Below, in pieces: positions 1-7,026 of a stretch of 30,639 nt of DNA. Position 1 is the first letter of the stretch. The number at the start of each line of letters is the position of its first letter. The notes beneath the pieces are model-generated. The model did no database searches and was not told where the DNA came from. It saw only the letters and a program-made list of their open reading frames with translations. Position numbers and translations under genes: made by a program. This DNA comes from Clostridiales bacterium (GTDB taxonomy: Bacteria > Bacillota > Clostridia > Caldicoprobacterales > UBA3941). The stretch covers positions 1 to 30,639 of the forward strand of contig JAAYKZ010000021.1 of NCBI GenBank assembly GCA_012522165.1, given 5' to 3'.

Positions 1-328
1 CCCCCGTATCAACAGGCTTTCGCGGCATAAACGCTTATGTTTTTCAAGGTGCAAAAAATATCGTTTTAAAGAATTTCAAATTATTTAACTACCGAGGCAT
101 TTTACACACTATTTTGGACTTGACTGGCATTTTTTATGTAAATAAATATACATTCTTTTTTAGAGCTATAACAAGAGACTTTAGCTAGGGGTAAAATGTA
201 TTTTTTTCCTACAGTAAAGTGACGCTATCGGTTTATATAATTAGTTTGACTTTATATATGCAATACTATTAGAATATAGGTGTTGTTTTCATTTTTAACA
301 CAGCAATATGTTAGGAGAGTGACTGTTA
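1..328. other. Left-edge region without a recognised gene
   Basis: No gene is recognised here. One + strand frame stays open from base 3 to a TAG at 186-188 (61 codons). It has no visible start and could be the tail of a gene cut by the window edge, but I cannot match it to a family. The rest is AT-rich leader in front of the chromate transporter pair and carries the promoter candidate listed separately. Confidence 0.5.
246..275 (+). promoter_or_regulatory. Candidate sigma-A promoter for the chromate transporter pair
   Basis: TTGACT (246-251) is followed after 18 bp by TAGAAT (270-275), about 50 bp upstream of the GTG start at 329. The hexamers are close to consensus and the location fits, but this is inferred from sequence only. 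Confidence 0.45.
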
Positions 329-871
329 GTGAAAGAGCTTTGGGAATTATTTAGTGTTTTCTTTCGTATAGGTGCTTTTACCTTTGGGGGCGGATATGCC
401 ATGCTTCCTCTAATCCAAAAGGAAGTTGTAGAAAAGAAGCAATGGGCTACCGATGAGGAAGTAATTGATTATTATGCAATAGGACAGAGTACTCCAGGGA
501 TTATTGCTGTAAATACAGCAACCTTTATTGGTTATAAGCAAAAAGGACTTATTGGAGCCATTGTTGCTACCTTGGGAATTACAGTTCCGTCTTTGATTAC
601 AATTATTATTATAGCCTCTTCCTTTATGCAGTTTCAGAACAATAAAATAGTGCAGCATGCTTTTGCAGGTATTAGGGTAGGAGTTACTGTACTAGTTTTG
701 AATGCAGTAATCAAGATGTGGAAGACTACAGTAAAGGATTTGGCTGGGGTGATATTGTTTGGCTTAAGTTTCTTGCTTGTAACCTTTACTAATATATCGC
801 CGGTTATCGTTATCATTGTTTCAGCAATTACAGGGATTATTCTAACCTACAGAAAGGCGGTTGACAAATGA
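329..871 (+). CDS. Chromate transporter family protein, N-terminal-type half (short-chain CHR)
   Basis: An integral membrane protein of the chromate ion transporter (CHR) family, 180 residues. Classical ChrA has about 400 residues in two homologous halves; here each half is its own gene. The family signature is clear: FRIGAFTFGGGYAMLP near the N-terminus, then IGQSTPGIIAVNTATFIGY and several hydrophobic segments to the C-terminus. The start is GTG at 329, with TAGGAGAG at 312-319 as ribosome binding site. The stop overlaps the start of the second half by four bases (ATGA), so the two are probably co-translated and act as a heterodimer. Family knowledge: members export chromate, but many bacterial paralogues have no proven substrate, so chromate itself is not certain. 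Confidence 0.9.
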   Translation: MKELWELFSVFFRIGAFTFGGGYAMLPLIQKEVVEKKQWATDEEVIDYYAIGQSTPGIIAVNTATFIGYKQKGLIGAIVATLGITVPSLITIIIIASSFMQFQNNKIVQHAFAGIRVGVTVLVLNAVIKMWKTTVKDLAGVILFGLSFLLVTFTNISPVIVIIVSAITGIILTYRKAVDK

Positions 872-1434
872 TTTATCTACAGTTATTTATAGAATATTTT
901 AAAATAGGATTATTTGCTATAGGTGGAGGCTTGGCAACCATACCCTTTCTTCAACAGCTTGCAGATAAATATGATTGGTTTACCCATCAAGAATTAATTA
1001 ATATGATAGCTATATCGGAGTCTACTCCTGGACCTATAGGGGTAAATATGGCCACCTATGTAGGCTACCAGGCTGCTAGGATACCAGGAGCTATCATTGC
1101 AGCTTTGGGTCTGGAAGCTCCATCAGTGATTATAATTGTTATAATCGCCCATTACTTTATGCAATTTGCAGAACAACCCATTGTAAAAGCAGGGTTTTAT
1201 GGGTTACGACCTGCAGTAACTGGACTTATAGCAGCAGCAGGATTTGAAGTGGCTAAGGTTTCATTATTTAATTTACAAAAATATATAGATACAAAAAAGA
1301 TTTTGGATATATTTGATTTAAAAGCTATAATACTTTTTGGTATATTGTTGTTTTTAACCAACAAGTATAAAAAGCATCCTATTGTATATTTACTTGCTGC
1401 AGGAGTAGTAGGAGTAATTTTTAAATTTGGATAA
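868..1434 (+). CDS. Chromate transporter family protein, C-terminal-type half (short-chain CHR)
   Basis: The partner half of the two-gene CHR transporter, 188 residues. It repeats the family pattern of the upstream gene: FKIGLFAIGGGLATIPFLQ, then ISESTPGPIGVNMATYVGYQ and a run of hydrophobic helices ending near the C-terminus. The ATG at 868 overlaps the upstream TGA (868-871), a classic sign of translational coupling. Short-chain CHR pairs are described as two proteins with opposite membrane topology that work together; that is family knowledge, not something the sequence proves. No regulator of the ChrB type is next to it, so a housekeeping anion or metal-oxyanion role is as likely as dedicated chromate resistance. 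Confidence 0.9.
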   Translation: MIYLQLFIEYFKIGLFAIGGGLATIPFLQQLADKYDWFTHQELINMIAISESTPGPIGVNMATYVGYQAARIPGAIIAALGLEAPSVIIIVIIAHYFMQFAEQPIVKAGFYGLRPAVTGLIAAAGFEVAKVSLFNLQKYIDTKKILDIFDLKAIILFGILLFLTNKYKKHPIVYLLAAGVVGVIFKFG

Positions 1435-1481
1435 GCTATTAGCTCAGTGAGTAGCAGCTTTAGTAGAGAAAGGTGGAAACT

Positions 1482-2126
1482 ATGAACAAGGTGTGTAGAT
1501 GGAAAAATTTTAAGGATAAAGAGGTGGATGAGTCTATCTGGCAAGAGTTAGAGCTAATCTTGATTCAGGAATATCCTTGGGATGAAAATGGCTACAAGCC
1601 AAAAGTAGAGGTGAGATTTTTCTATACCGAATCCAGACTTTACCTTCATTTTACATCCTATGAGAAGGAGATTCGGGCTAAATACAAAGAGATGAATGAG
1701 CCAGTATACACCGATAGCTGTGTGGAGTTATTCTTCAACCCTGATCCTGACTAGGATGATAGATACTTTAATTTCGAAATAAATGCCATTGGAACTCTTT
1801 TATTAGGGCTAGGCAGGGATCGGGATAATAGAACATTGATAGAGGATGTATCTTCGAATATTTTTAATATAAGATCCTCTGTTGACACAGATAAAGTCTG
1901 TCAATATCAGGATGAATCATGGACTTTAGAGTTTTCTATTCCTTATACCTTTATAGAAAAATATTATGGGAAGCAAGACTTCTCCTCAGGCAAAAAGATG
2001 AGAGGTAATTTTCAAAAATGCGGGGATAAAACCAAATTTCCCCATTATGGATGTTGGAATAGGATAGAAGCCCCTGAGCCTAATTTTCATAAGCCAGAGT
2101 GTTTTGGGGATTTTATACTAGATTAA
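1482..2126 (+). pseudogene. Family-9-like carbohydrate-binding protein interrupted by an in-frame TAG
   Basis: Two open stretches in the same frame (1482-1751 and 1755-2126) read as one protein of about 214 residues, with a single amber codon at 1752-1754 (codon 91). Both sides match the clostridial carbohydrate-binding family-9-like domain: TDSCVELFFNPDPD lies just before the stop and DDRYFNFEINAIGTLLLG just after it, and the C-terminus has GNFQKCGD, FPHYGCWN and FGDFILD. No bases appear lost or gained. The likely start is ATG 1482 with AAAGGTGG at 1470-1477 upstream. There is no signal peptide, so the protein would be cytoplasmic. The family is typically found as short standalone proteins of unknown role. 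The stop may be a point mutation (GAG, CAG or AAG to TAG), a sequencing error, or a readthrough codon. Confidence 0.75.
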
Positions 2127-2128
2127 AC

Positions 2129-2560
2129 CTACAGAAACTTCTTAAGTTGCTTAATATTGTTTTCCTCAAACCGAAGCAATCTTTTCATAAGCTTTATAAT
2201 ATTGGGTTCTGCTTCTTGCTCATATTTCCTGATATTTTTAATAGCGTCTATTATACCCATATTGCTGCCAATTATAAGCATTTCTGCAACATGAGAAGGA
2301 GATTTGTCAGTTAAGGTTTGCATATTTATCATCAGATATGTTCTTATTCTTTCCAAGGCACTAATCCCCTTTTCATCGTAGCCATTTTCATTTAACAATG
2401 CCCTGGCAGCAGTATGGATTTCCTTATATTCATTGTATTGGGATTCTAAATGCTTTTTAAAATCCTCATCTTTCACAATATCCATTAATTGACTGATTGT
2501 ATTTACCCCCATTTCAGAGTTTTGATATATAAAATTTAAAAGTTCAGCATTTGCGTTCAT
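2129..2560 (-). CDS. Conserved small helical protein of unknown function
   Basis: A 143-residue, highly charged, probably all-helical soluble protein without signal peptide or membrane segment. I recall similar clostridial proteins (NFIYQNSEMG..., INMQTLTDKSPSHVAEMLI..., RFEENNI) but no established function. The helix pattern with conserved Glu and His residues (for example EYKEIHTAA and PSHVAEML) loosely recalls ferritin-like four-helix bundles; that is only a suggestion. An upstream ATG at 2569 overlaps the ribosome binding site; AAAGGAG (2567-2573) sits at proper distance from the ATG at 2560, which I chose. The 3' end faces the carbohydrate-binding gene with only two bases between stops and no terminator hairpin. 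Confidence 0.75.
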   Translation of the reverse strand: MNANAELLNFIYQNSEMGVNTISQLMDIVKDEDFKKHLESQYNEYKEIHTAARALLNENGYDEKGISALERIRTYLMINMQTLTDKSPSHVAEMLIIGSNMGIIDAIKNIRKYEQEAEPNIIKLMKRLLRFEENNIKQLKKFL

Positions 2561-2853
2561 CAATATCATCTCCTTTAGATGTAGGTCTTTAAATTAGTAT
2601 GGCACCAAACAGCTCAAGTATTCAAAAAAAATTATAGAATAAAAAGATTGTGCCCTAAAGTTAAAAATGCTACAATGTGTTTTGGTAATTGTATTGGCTT
2701 TAGTTTTATTCAAATCAGTGATGAAGCCAATAGACCAATAACCATTATAAATTGTGAACCGTGAATGATAATTTTTGAACTAGCAAAACTGCTTATATTA
2801 TAAATGGTTATGTTAGTCGTAATTGATAAAGGTGTGGATAGGAGAAAAAATAC
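2561..2853. other. Divergent intergenic region
   Basis: About 290 AT-rich bases between the leftward helical protein gene and the rightward methyltransferase gene. No coding potential is evident. It holds the methyltransferase promoter candidate. AACCATTATAA near 2741 and TTATAAATGGTT near 2798 form a loose inverted repeat that may be chance. Confidence 0.5.
2775..2804 (+). promoter_or_regulatory. Candidate promoter for the RNA methyltransferase
   Basis: TTGAAC (2775-2780), an 18 bp spacer and TATAAA (2799-2804) lie about 50 bp before the ATG at 2854. The region is AT-rich, so chance matches are possible. Confidence 0.35.
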
Positions 2854-3897
2854 ATGATAACTTATGCAGTATTAGCAAATCCCGGTCATAATAGAGTGTA
2901 TTTTGAAGCCTCAAAAAAGCTTTCTTTAGCAGAGCTTGAAATTGCTTGCAGACGTTTTTCTGTTGAGTGCAGAGATTTTGCTCTGGCAGAGATAGAAGGT
3001 ATATTATATTTAACCTTTAACGCTGAAGAACCACTAAGTAATGATGATTTGGCTTGGCTATCTAGACTTTCCTTTACTTATGCTATATTTGAACTTAGGA
3101 AAAAGGAATCAGAAGTAGCTTTAATACCCATACGCAAGATTTCTTCTTACTATTTCAACGATGATTTAAACACCATACTAAAATACACTGGAAAGACCAA
3201 TGAGCTATTTACGAGATTAATGATAAATGTGGCTCTTTTGTCCAGTGATTTTTATAATACAAAGGATATTAACCTACTTGATCCTGTTGCAGGCAAGGGG
3301 ACAACTCTCTTTGAGTCTTTGATTGCAGGATATAATAGCTATGGTATAGAGATTAATCCAAATGTGGTTCACGAAGCAGCAGTATTCTTTAAAAAGTATC
3401 TTGAGAATGAAAAGTATAAGCATAGCCTAAAGAAAGAGAGAATGAGAGGCGAAGCTAAAAGCTTTACTGCAAACTTTTATAGATTTGAATTTGCAAAATC
3501 AAAAGAGGATTTTAAAGCTGGGAAAACCTTGCAGCTTTGTATGGTTGCAGGCGATTCCAGATATTCTAATAGATTTTTTAAGAAAAAGATGTTTCACATT
3601 ATAGTTGGGGATTTACCCTATGGGGTTCAGCATAGAAATGTTAGCAACCAAAATCAATCATCTATCACCCGAAGTCCTAAGGAATTACTTAATTATTGCC
3701 TGCCTAGCTGGATAGAGAGTTTGAAATCAGGAGGGGTAATCGTACTAGCCTGGAATAAGTTTGTCCTTAGCCGTGAACAGATGATAGAGATTTTCTCGAG
3801 GCATAATTTGAAGGTTTTGAATGATAGCCCATATACTGACTTCGAACATCGAGTGGACCAGGCAATTAATAGGGATATTATCGTTGCGAAAAAATGA
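2854..3897 (+). CDS. UPF0020-type SAM-dependent RNA methyltransferase (Trm11/TrmG10-like)
   Basis: A 347-residue soluble protein. The C-terminal half is a Rossmann-fold methyltransferase: DPVAGKGTT at residues 143-151 is the SAM-binding loop, and GDLPYGVQH at 252-260 is the catalytic (N/D)PPY-type motif in the variant DLPY seen in Trm11/TrmG10 and related guanosine N2 tRNA methyltransferases. The first 110 residues resemble the N-terminal region of that family rather than a clear THUMP domain. Likely role: methylation of a guanine in tRNA or rRNA in the cytoplasm, with the exact target unknown. TAGGAGA at 2838-2844 precedes the ATG. It seems to be a single-gene unit ended by the hairpin at 3902-3942. 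Confidence 0.82.
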   Translation: MITYAVLANPGHNRVYFEASKKLSLAELEIACRRFSVECRDFALAEIEGILYLTFNAEEPLSNDDLAWLSRLSFTYAIFELRKKESEVALIPIRKISSYYFNDDLNTILKYTGKTNELFTRLMINVALLSSDFYNTKDINLLDPVAGKGTTLFESLIAGYNSYGIEINPNVVHEAAVFFKKYLENEKYKHSLKKERMRGEAKSFTANFYRFEFAKSKEDFKAGKTLQLCMVAGDSRYSNRFFKKKMFHIIVGDLPYGVQHRNVSNQNQSSITRSPKELLNYCLPSWIESLKSGGVIVLAWNKFVLSREQMIEIFSRHNLKVLNDSPYTDFEHRVDQAINRDIIVAKK

Positions 3898-3901
3898 ATA
3901 C

Positions 3902-3942
3902 AAAGGGCAAGTATCAGCTAGTATAATTGGTACTTGCCCTTT
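3902..3942. terminator. 12-bp perfect stem between convergent transcription units
   Basis: AAAGGGCAAGTA (3902-3913) and TACTTGCCCTTT (3931-3942) form a perfect 12 bp stem with a 17-base loop. It lies between the methyltransferase stop and the end of the leftward ABC operon. T-runs on either side are modest, so it may serve both directions at moderate efficiency. Confidence 0.7.
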
Positions 3943-3947
3943 ATAAA

Positions 3948-4607
3948 TTAAAATTCACGGTTATTATATATTCTGATAGAAATGCAACAGGATATAAACA
4001 TCATAAGTAATGATATACCAGCTATTAGTGTAGCTATTTGCCAATCAGACCAGTTTGCAAAACCATCTAATGTTTTACTAATAGACAAAGCAAATTCTGG
4101 ATTTTGACTCAAGCTGAGCAAGCTCATGGGGATAAAGAAGAACAATAGGAACATAACTATATTGAACATTTTGGCCTTAAGATAGCCAAGTTTGAAGACT
4201 ACGGGCAGATATGAAGATGTCATTAGAGACACAATAAATAGAGTTGTAGTAATATTCTCGATGCTCAAAAAATGGACTTTTACAGGGATCTTTATTGCCA
4301 TTACAATTAAGGTGGCAAGCATATAGGCTACCATAGCCAGACCTATATATAGGAATATGGATAAGTATTTGGCAATGACAATATCTTTCCTTGATATAGG
4401 CAAACTGTTTAGCATAATTTCAGATTTATTTTTATCTTCGTGGGCAAAAGAATATTGGATCAAAAGATATACTACAGCAGTTGCAGCACCAACAGGCGCA
4501 GTTCCATCTAAGCCTTGGAAGGCAAAGACAAGGAAGAAGCAGTAACCAAAGGCAAAAAGCATGGATTTTTTCTGTACCAGCAGATCTTTTAGAATTAGAT
4601 TAAGCAT
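3948..4607 (-). CDS. ABC-2 type transporter permease
   Basis: A 219-residue membrane protein with about six hydrophobic segments, the permease partner of the ATPase just upstream. The pattern MLNLILKDLLVQKKSM followed by a hydrophobic span, then NKSEIMLNSLPISRKDIVIAKY before the next helices, is typical of the ABC-2 permeases found in YtrA-controlled and antibiotic-responsive operons. The ATG at 4607 lies inside the end of the ATPase gene (8 bp overlap) and has GGGGGAG at 4613-4619, so it is translationally coupled. Likely job: with the ATPase, moving or sensing a cell-envelope-active compound; the substrate cannot be told from sequence. It is the last gene of the gntR-ATPase-permease operon. 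Confidence 0.85.
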   Translation of the reverse strand: MLNLILKDLLVQKKSMLFAFGYCFFLVFAFQGLDGTAPVGAATAVVYLLIQYSFAHEDKNKSEIMLNSLPISRKDIVIAKYLSIFLYIGLAMVAYMLATLIVMAIKIPVKVHFLSIENITTTLFIVSLMTSSYLPVVFKLGYLKAKMFNIVMFLLFFFIPMSLLSLSQNPEFALSISKTLDGFANWSDWQIATLIAGISLLMMFISCCISIRIYNNREF

Positions 4608-5466
4608 ATTGGCTCCCCCTAACTATATATAGCATTATGTCTTCAAGGCTAGGTTTTTCAATCACAATATTTTCTTTGAACAGTTCTCGGACTTTCCCTC
4701 TATTCTCAACTAAACCTTCAAAACCGTAATTGTTTTTTCGGATACCAACAAAGGCTTTTTGGGCGTCTTTATCCAATAAATCTAACCCACCTTTTACAAT
4801 ACAATAATTATCTAGAATATCATCTTTGGTATTAGACAGGATAATTTGTCCATCATGAATAAAGGTAATATAATCTGCTATCTTTTCCAGATCTGAGGTT
4901 ATGTGTGTAGAGAAAAATACGCTTTTTTCATCGTCTTGTATTATTTCCCTTAGTATATCCAATAGCTCACTACGAAAGATGGGATCTAGCCCAGAAGTTG
5001 GTTCATCCATAATGAGAAGCTTTGCATCATGAGATAGTGCAATAGCCAAGGAAAATTTCATCTTCATTCCCTTTGACAGCTCTTTTATCTTTTTCTCCAG
5101 AGGAAGTTCAAAAATCTTCATGTATTTATCAAATATTTTTTCATCCCATGTTTTATAGAAAGGAGCTATAATAGTCTTCATCTCACGGAGGGTTAACTCT
5201 TCGTAAAAATGATTTTCATCATATACGAATCCTATATGGTTTTTGATTTCCTTTTCATACTTAATATGATCTTTACCAAGAACTTTGATCTGGCCTCCAT
5301 CTTTTTTTAGTAAGTTCATAATAAGTTTTATGGTAGTACTTTTTCCAGCACCATTAGGACCAATAAAACCCATAACATAGCCTTTAGGAAGTGTGAAGCT
5401 TATGCCTTTTAGGGCAAAGCTCTTAAAGTTTTTTCTTAAATCCTTTACTTCTAAGATATTTCCCAT
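4600..5466 (-). CDS. ABC transporter ATP-binding protein (YtrB-like)
   Basis: A 288-residue ABC ATPase that powers the adjacent permease at the inner face of the membrane. It shows Walker A GPNGAGKST near residue 36, a signature loop LSKGM near 134, Walker B LLIMDEPTSGLDP near 155, and the switch His in FFSTH. The signature reads LSKGM rather than LSGGQ, as is common in this exporter subfamily. The ATG at 5466 is preceded by AAGGAGG, which overlaps the end of the gntR gene (2 bp between genes). The last 80 residues form an extra C-terminal domain typical of this class. The gene order GntR-ATPase-permease matches the B. subtilis ytr arrangement, which responds to lipid-II-binding antibiotics; the same trigger here is only an inference. 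Confidence 0.92.
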   Translation of the reverse strand: MGNILEVKDLRKNFKSFALKGISFTLPKGYVMGFIGPNGAGKSTTIKLIMNLLKKDGGQIKVLGKDHIKYEKEIKNHIGFVYDENHFYEELTLREMKTIIAPFYKTWDEKIFDKYMKIFELPLEKKIKELSKGMKMKFSLAIALSHDAKLLIMDEPTSGLDPIFRSELLDILREIIQDDEKSVFFSTHITSDLEKIADYITFIHDGQIILSNTKDDILDNYCIVKGGLDLLDKDAQKAFVGIRKNNYGFEGLVENRGKVRELFKENIVIEKPSLEDIMLYIVRGSQYA

Positions 5467-5468
5467 AT

Positions 5469-5846
5469 TTATGCCTCCTTATCATATAACTGTTGGAGTA
5501 TCTCAATCAACTCATTCCAAGTAAGTTCCAGGGACTTGGCAGCCAAAACCGCTTCCATCAGTTTTTCTTCTACAATGGAGTATTTTTTTTTCTTTAGCAT
5601 TTCCTTATTATGAGTAGCCACAAATGAACCTTTTCCCTGAACAGTTTGGATAAAGCCTTCTCTTTCCAGCTCTTCATATGCTCTTTTGGTTGTTATAACG
5701 CTAATTTGCAGCTCTTTAGCAAGGTTTCGTATAGAGGGAAGAGCATCTCCTGCTTTAAGCTGACCTTTTAAGATCAGCTCCTTTAGCTGATATACAATTT
5801 GCTTATAGATAGGTTCACTTGATGAGTGTGAAATAATAATTCTCAT
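5469..5846 (-). CDS. GntR family transcriptional repressor, YtrA subfamily
   Basis: A short 125-residue GntR regulator. Residues 8-75 form the winged helix: PIYKQIVYQLKELIL, then PSIRNLAKELQIS, then the recognition region TTKRAYEELEREGF and the wing VQGKGSFVA. The remaining 50 residues are a small helical dimerisation segment, which is the YtrA type; larger effector domains of FadR or HutC type are absent. It leads the operon with the ABC ATPase and permease. GGGGGA at 5850-5855 is the ribosome binding site before ATG 5846. A 25 bp imperfect palindrome at 5867-5891 covers the -10 box of its own promoter, so it very likely represses the whole operon including itself. Confidence 0.92.
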   Translation of the reverse strand: MRIIISHSSSEPIYKQIVYQLKELILKGQLKAGDALPSIRNLAKELQISVITTKRAYEELEREGFIQTVQGKGSFVATHNKEMLKKKKYSIVEEKLMEAVLAAKSLELTWNELIEILQQLYDKEA

Positions 5847-5866
5847 TTAATCCCCCATCCGTCTAT

Positions 5867-5891
5867 ACTGTATATATACAATATACACAGT
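5867..5891 (-). promoter_or_regulatory. Probable operator of the YtrA-type repressor
   Basis: ACTGTATATA (5867-5876), a 5-base spacer, and TATACACAGT (5882-5891) form an inverted repeat with 9 of 10 arm positions paired. It overlaps the -10 hexamer (5880-5885) of the promoter that reads into the gntR gene, the expected place for an autorepressor site. No second copy is seen in the window. Confidence 0.7.
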
Positions 5892-5908
5892 CATGGTTAA
5901 TTTGTCAA
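5880..5908 (-). promoter_or_regulatory. Promoter of the gntR-ABC transporter operon
   Basis: On the minus strand a consensus -35 TTGACA (5908-5903) is followed after 17 bp by TATATT (5885-5880). This is one of the best sigma-A matches in the window and lies about 35 bp upstream of the gntR start at 5846. Confidence 0.7.
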
Positions 5909-6238
5909 TAGATATTTTTAAATAAAGCAAAAACTTTAGAATATGATTCATTATTAAAGTGAATGAATAAAAGGATATCGAATTTGAGTGTAGAATAAAA
6001 AAATAACGATTAAAATGGAATAAACCTTAGCTTTCTGTGTTTATATTGGGTTTTATTTCACGTGATGCCTATATATATAAGTAGATGTAAATATGAACAT
6101 TGGCCATGACAAAGAACTAAAGTAATAGTTGAATTGGCAACTCAACTATTACTTGCTTCAAAAACAAAAGCTGGGCTTGATATTATAAGGCTGCAGAGAG
6201 GAAAGCTCTGCCAAAATATGATGAGGGGAAGGATAAAT
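5892..6238. other. Long divergent intergenic region upstream of the XRE regulator
   Basis: Roughly 350 bases between the gntR promoter and the XRE regulator start. An open frame in phase with the XRE gene extends back to 6134, but it has no ribosome binding site and runs through a perfect inverted repeat, so I treat it as leader. Contents: the gntR -35 box, AT-rich DNA, the inverted repeat at 6120-6154, and a small stem GCAGAG/CTCTGC at 6193-6211 just before the XRE ribosome binding site. Confidence 0.55.
6120..6154. repeat. Perfect 13-bp inverted repeat upstream of the XRE regulator
   Basis: AAGTAATAGTTGA (6120-6132) and TCAACTATTACTT (6142-6154) are exact reverse complements with a 9-base loop. 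It lies 85 bp upstream of the XRE start. It has no T-run, so it looks more like a protein-binding palindrome or an RNA leader structure than an intrinsic terminator. Confidence 0.7.
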
Positions 6239-6985
6239 ATGTTTGATACTAGAAAAGTGGGGAAGAAAATAGCAGAGTTGCGAAAGGCCAAAAATATGAC
6301 ACAGATGGAGTTAGCTGATGCTATGGGGGTAAGCTACCAAGCCGTTAGCAATTGGGAGAGGGGCAATTCCATGCCAGATATTTCAAAGTTACCAGAATTG
6401 GCAGTAATATTTGGATGCAGCATTGATGAACTTCTTTGTGATGGCAAAAAATCTGAATTAGTCAGTCACATCATTTCAGGTAACACAGAAGAATATGTTA
6501 AGGAACAAAAGGTTACATTAGAGACTGTAGCAGAGGCAGCGCCAGTATTAAAACCCAATCAGACAGAAAGCCTAATGGACATGGTAATAAATGAAAATAT
6601 GGATAGATTGACTACCCATGATTTAATAGGAATAGCGCCATTTGTAAGAGAAGAATTTCTAGAAAAATGGCTGGATGAAGTTGACGGGGTAGAGAATATA
6701 GATGGTATAATTGGCCTGGCACCTTTTCTTAGCAAAAAAACCTTGGATAAACTGGTAGAAAAACTGACTAAGGTGGGAAGTTTGAAGGATATTACCGGCC
6801 TTGCACCTTTTCTTAGCAAAAAAACACTAGACAAGTTGGTGATGAAAGCTATAGATTCAGGGCAGATAGAAGAGTGTAACGGTTTATACCCTTTCTTAGG
6901 GCAAGAAACCCTATATAAAGTGGCCGATGAATTAGTGAAAAAATATGGCTTTAAAGCTATTAAAGGAATAGCACCATTCCTGTAA
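6239..6985 (+). CDS. XRE family regulator with C-terminal 28-residue repeats
   Basis: A 248-residue DNA-binding protein. Residues 5-60 form a Cro/C1-type helix-turn-helix: VGKKIAELRKAKNMTQMELA, then MGVSYQAVSNWERG. After a linker, residues 131-242 hold four consecutive 28-residue repeats, each beginning G-[IL]-[AY]-P-F-[LV] and continuing with a Leu-rich helix (repeats at 131, 159, 187 and 215). A fifth begins at 243 and the protein ends in its first six residues, GIAPFL. Repeats 2 and 3 are nearly identical also in DNA. The start at 6239 has GGGGAAGG (6224-6231) upstream. The repeats probably fold as helical hairpins for ligand or partner binding; no function is known to me. Confidence 0.85.
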   Translation: MFDTRKVGKKIAELRKAKNMTQMELADAMGVSYQAVSNWERGNSMPDISKLPELAVIFGCSIDELLCDGKKSELVSHIISGNTEEYVKEQKVTLETVAEAAPVLKPNQTESLMDMVINENMDRLTTHDLIGIAPFVREEFLEKWLDEVDGVENIDGIIGLAPFLSKKTLDKLVEKLTKVGSLKDITGLAPFLSKKTLDKLVMKAIDSGQIEECNGLYPFLGQETLYKVADELVKKYGFKAIKGIAPFL

Positions 6986-7026
6986 AGTAAGTTAAGTTGT
7001 TTCTTAATAGAGAAAAAACAGTGCGG

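Noticed and set aside
1197..1544. Minus-strand frame of 115 codons
   Set aside because: Antisense to the second chromate transporter gene and into the next gene; no ribosome binding site or family resemblance.
2099..2314. Plus-strand frame of 71 codons after the carbohydrate-binding gene
   Set aside because: Lies opposite the helical protein gene, which has a good ribosome binding site and conserved-looking sequence.
6134..6238. N-terminal extension of the XRE regulator
   Set aside because: No Shine-Dalgarno before 6134, the extension runs through a perfect inverted repeat, and ATG 6239 starts the helix-turn-helix domain with a good GGGGAAGG.
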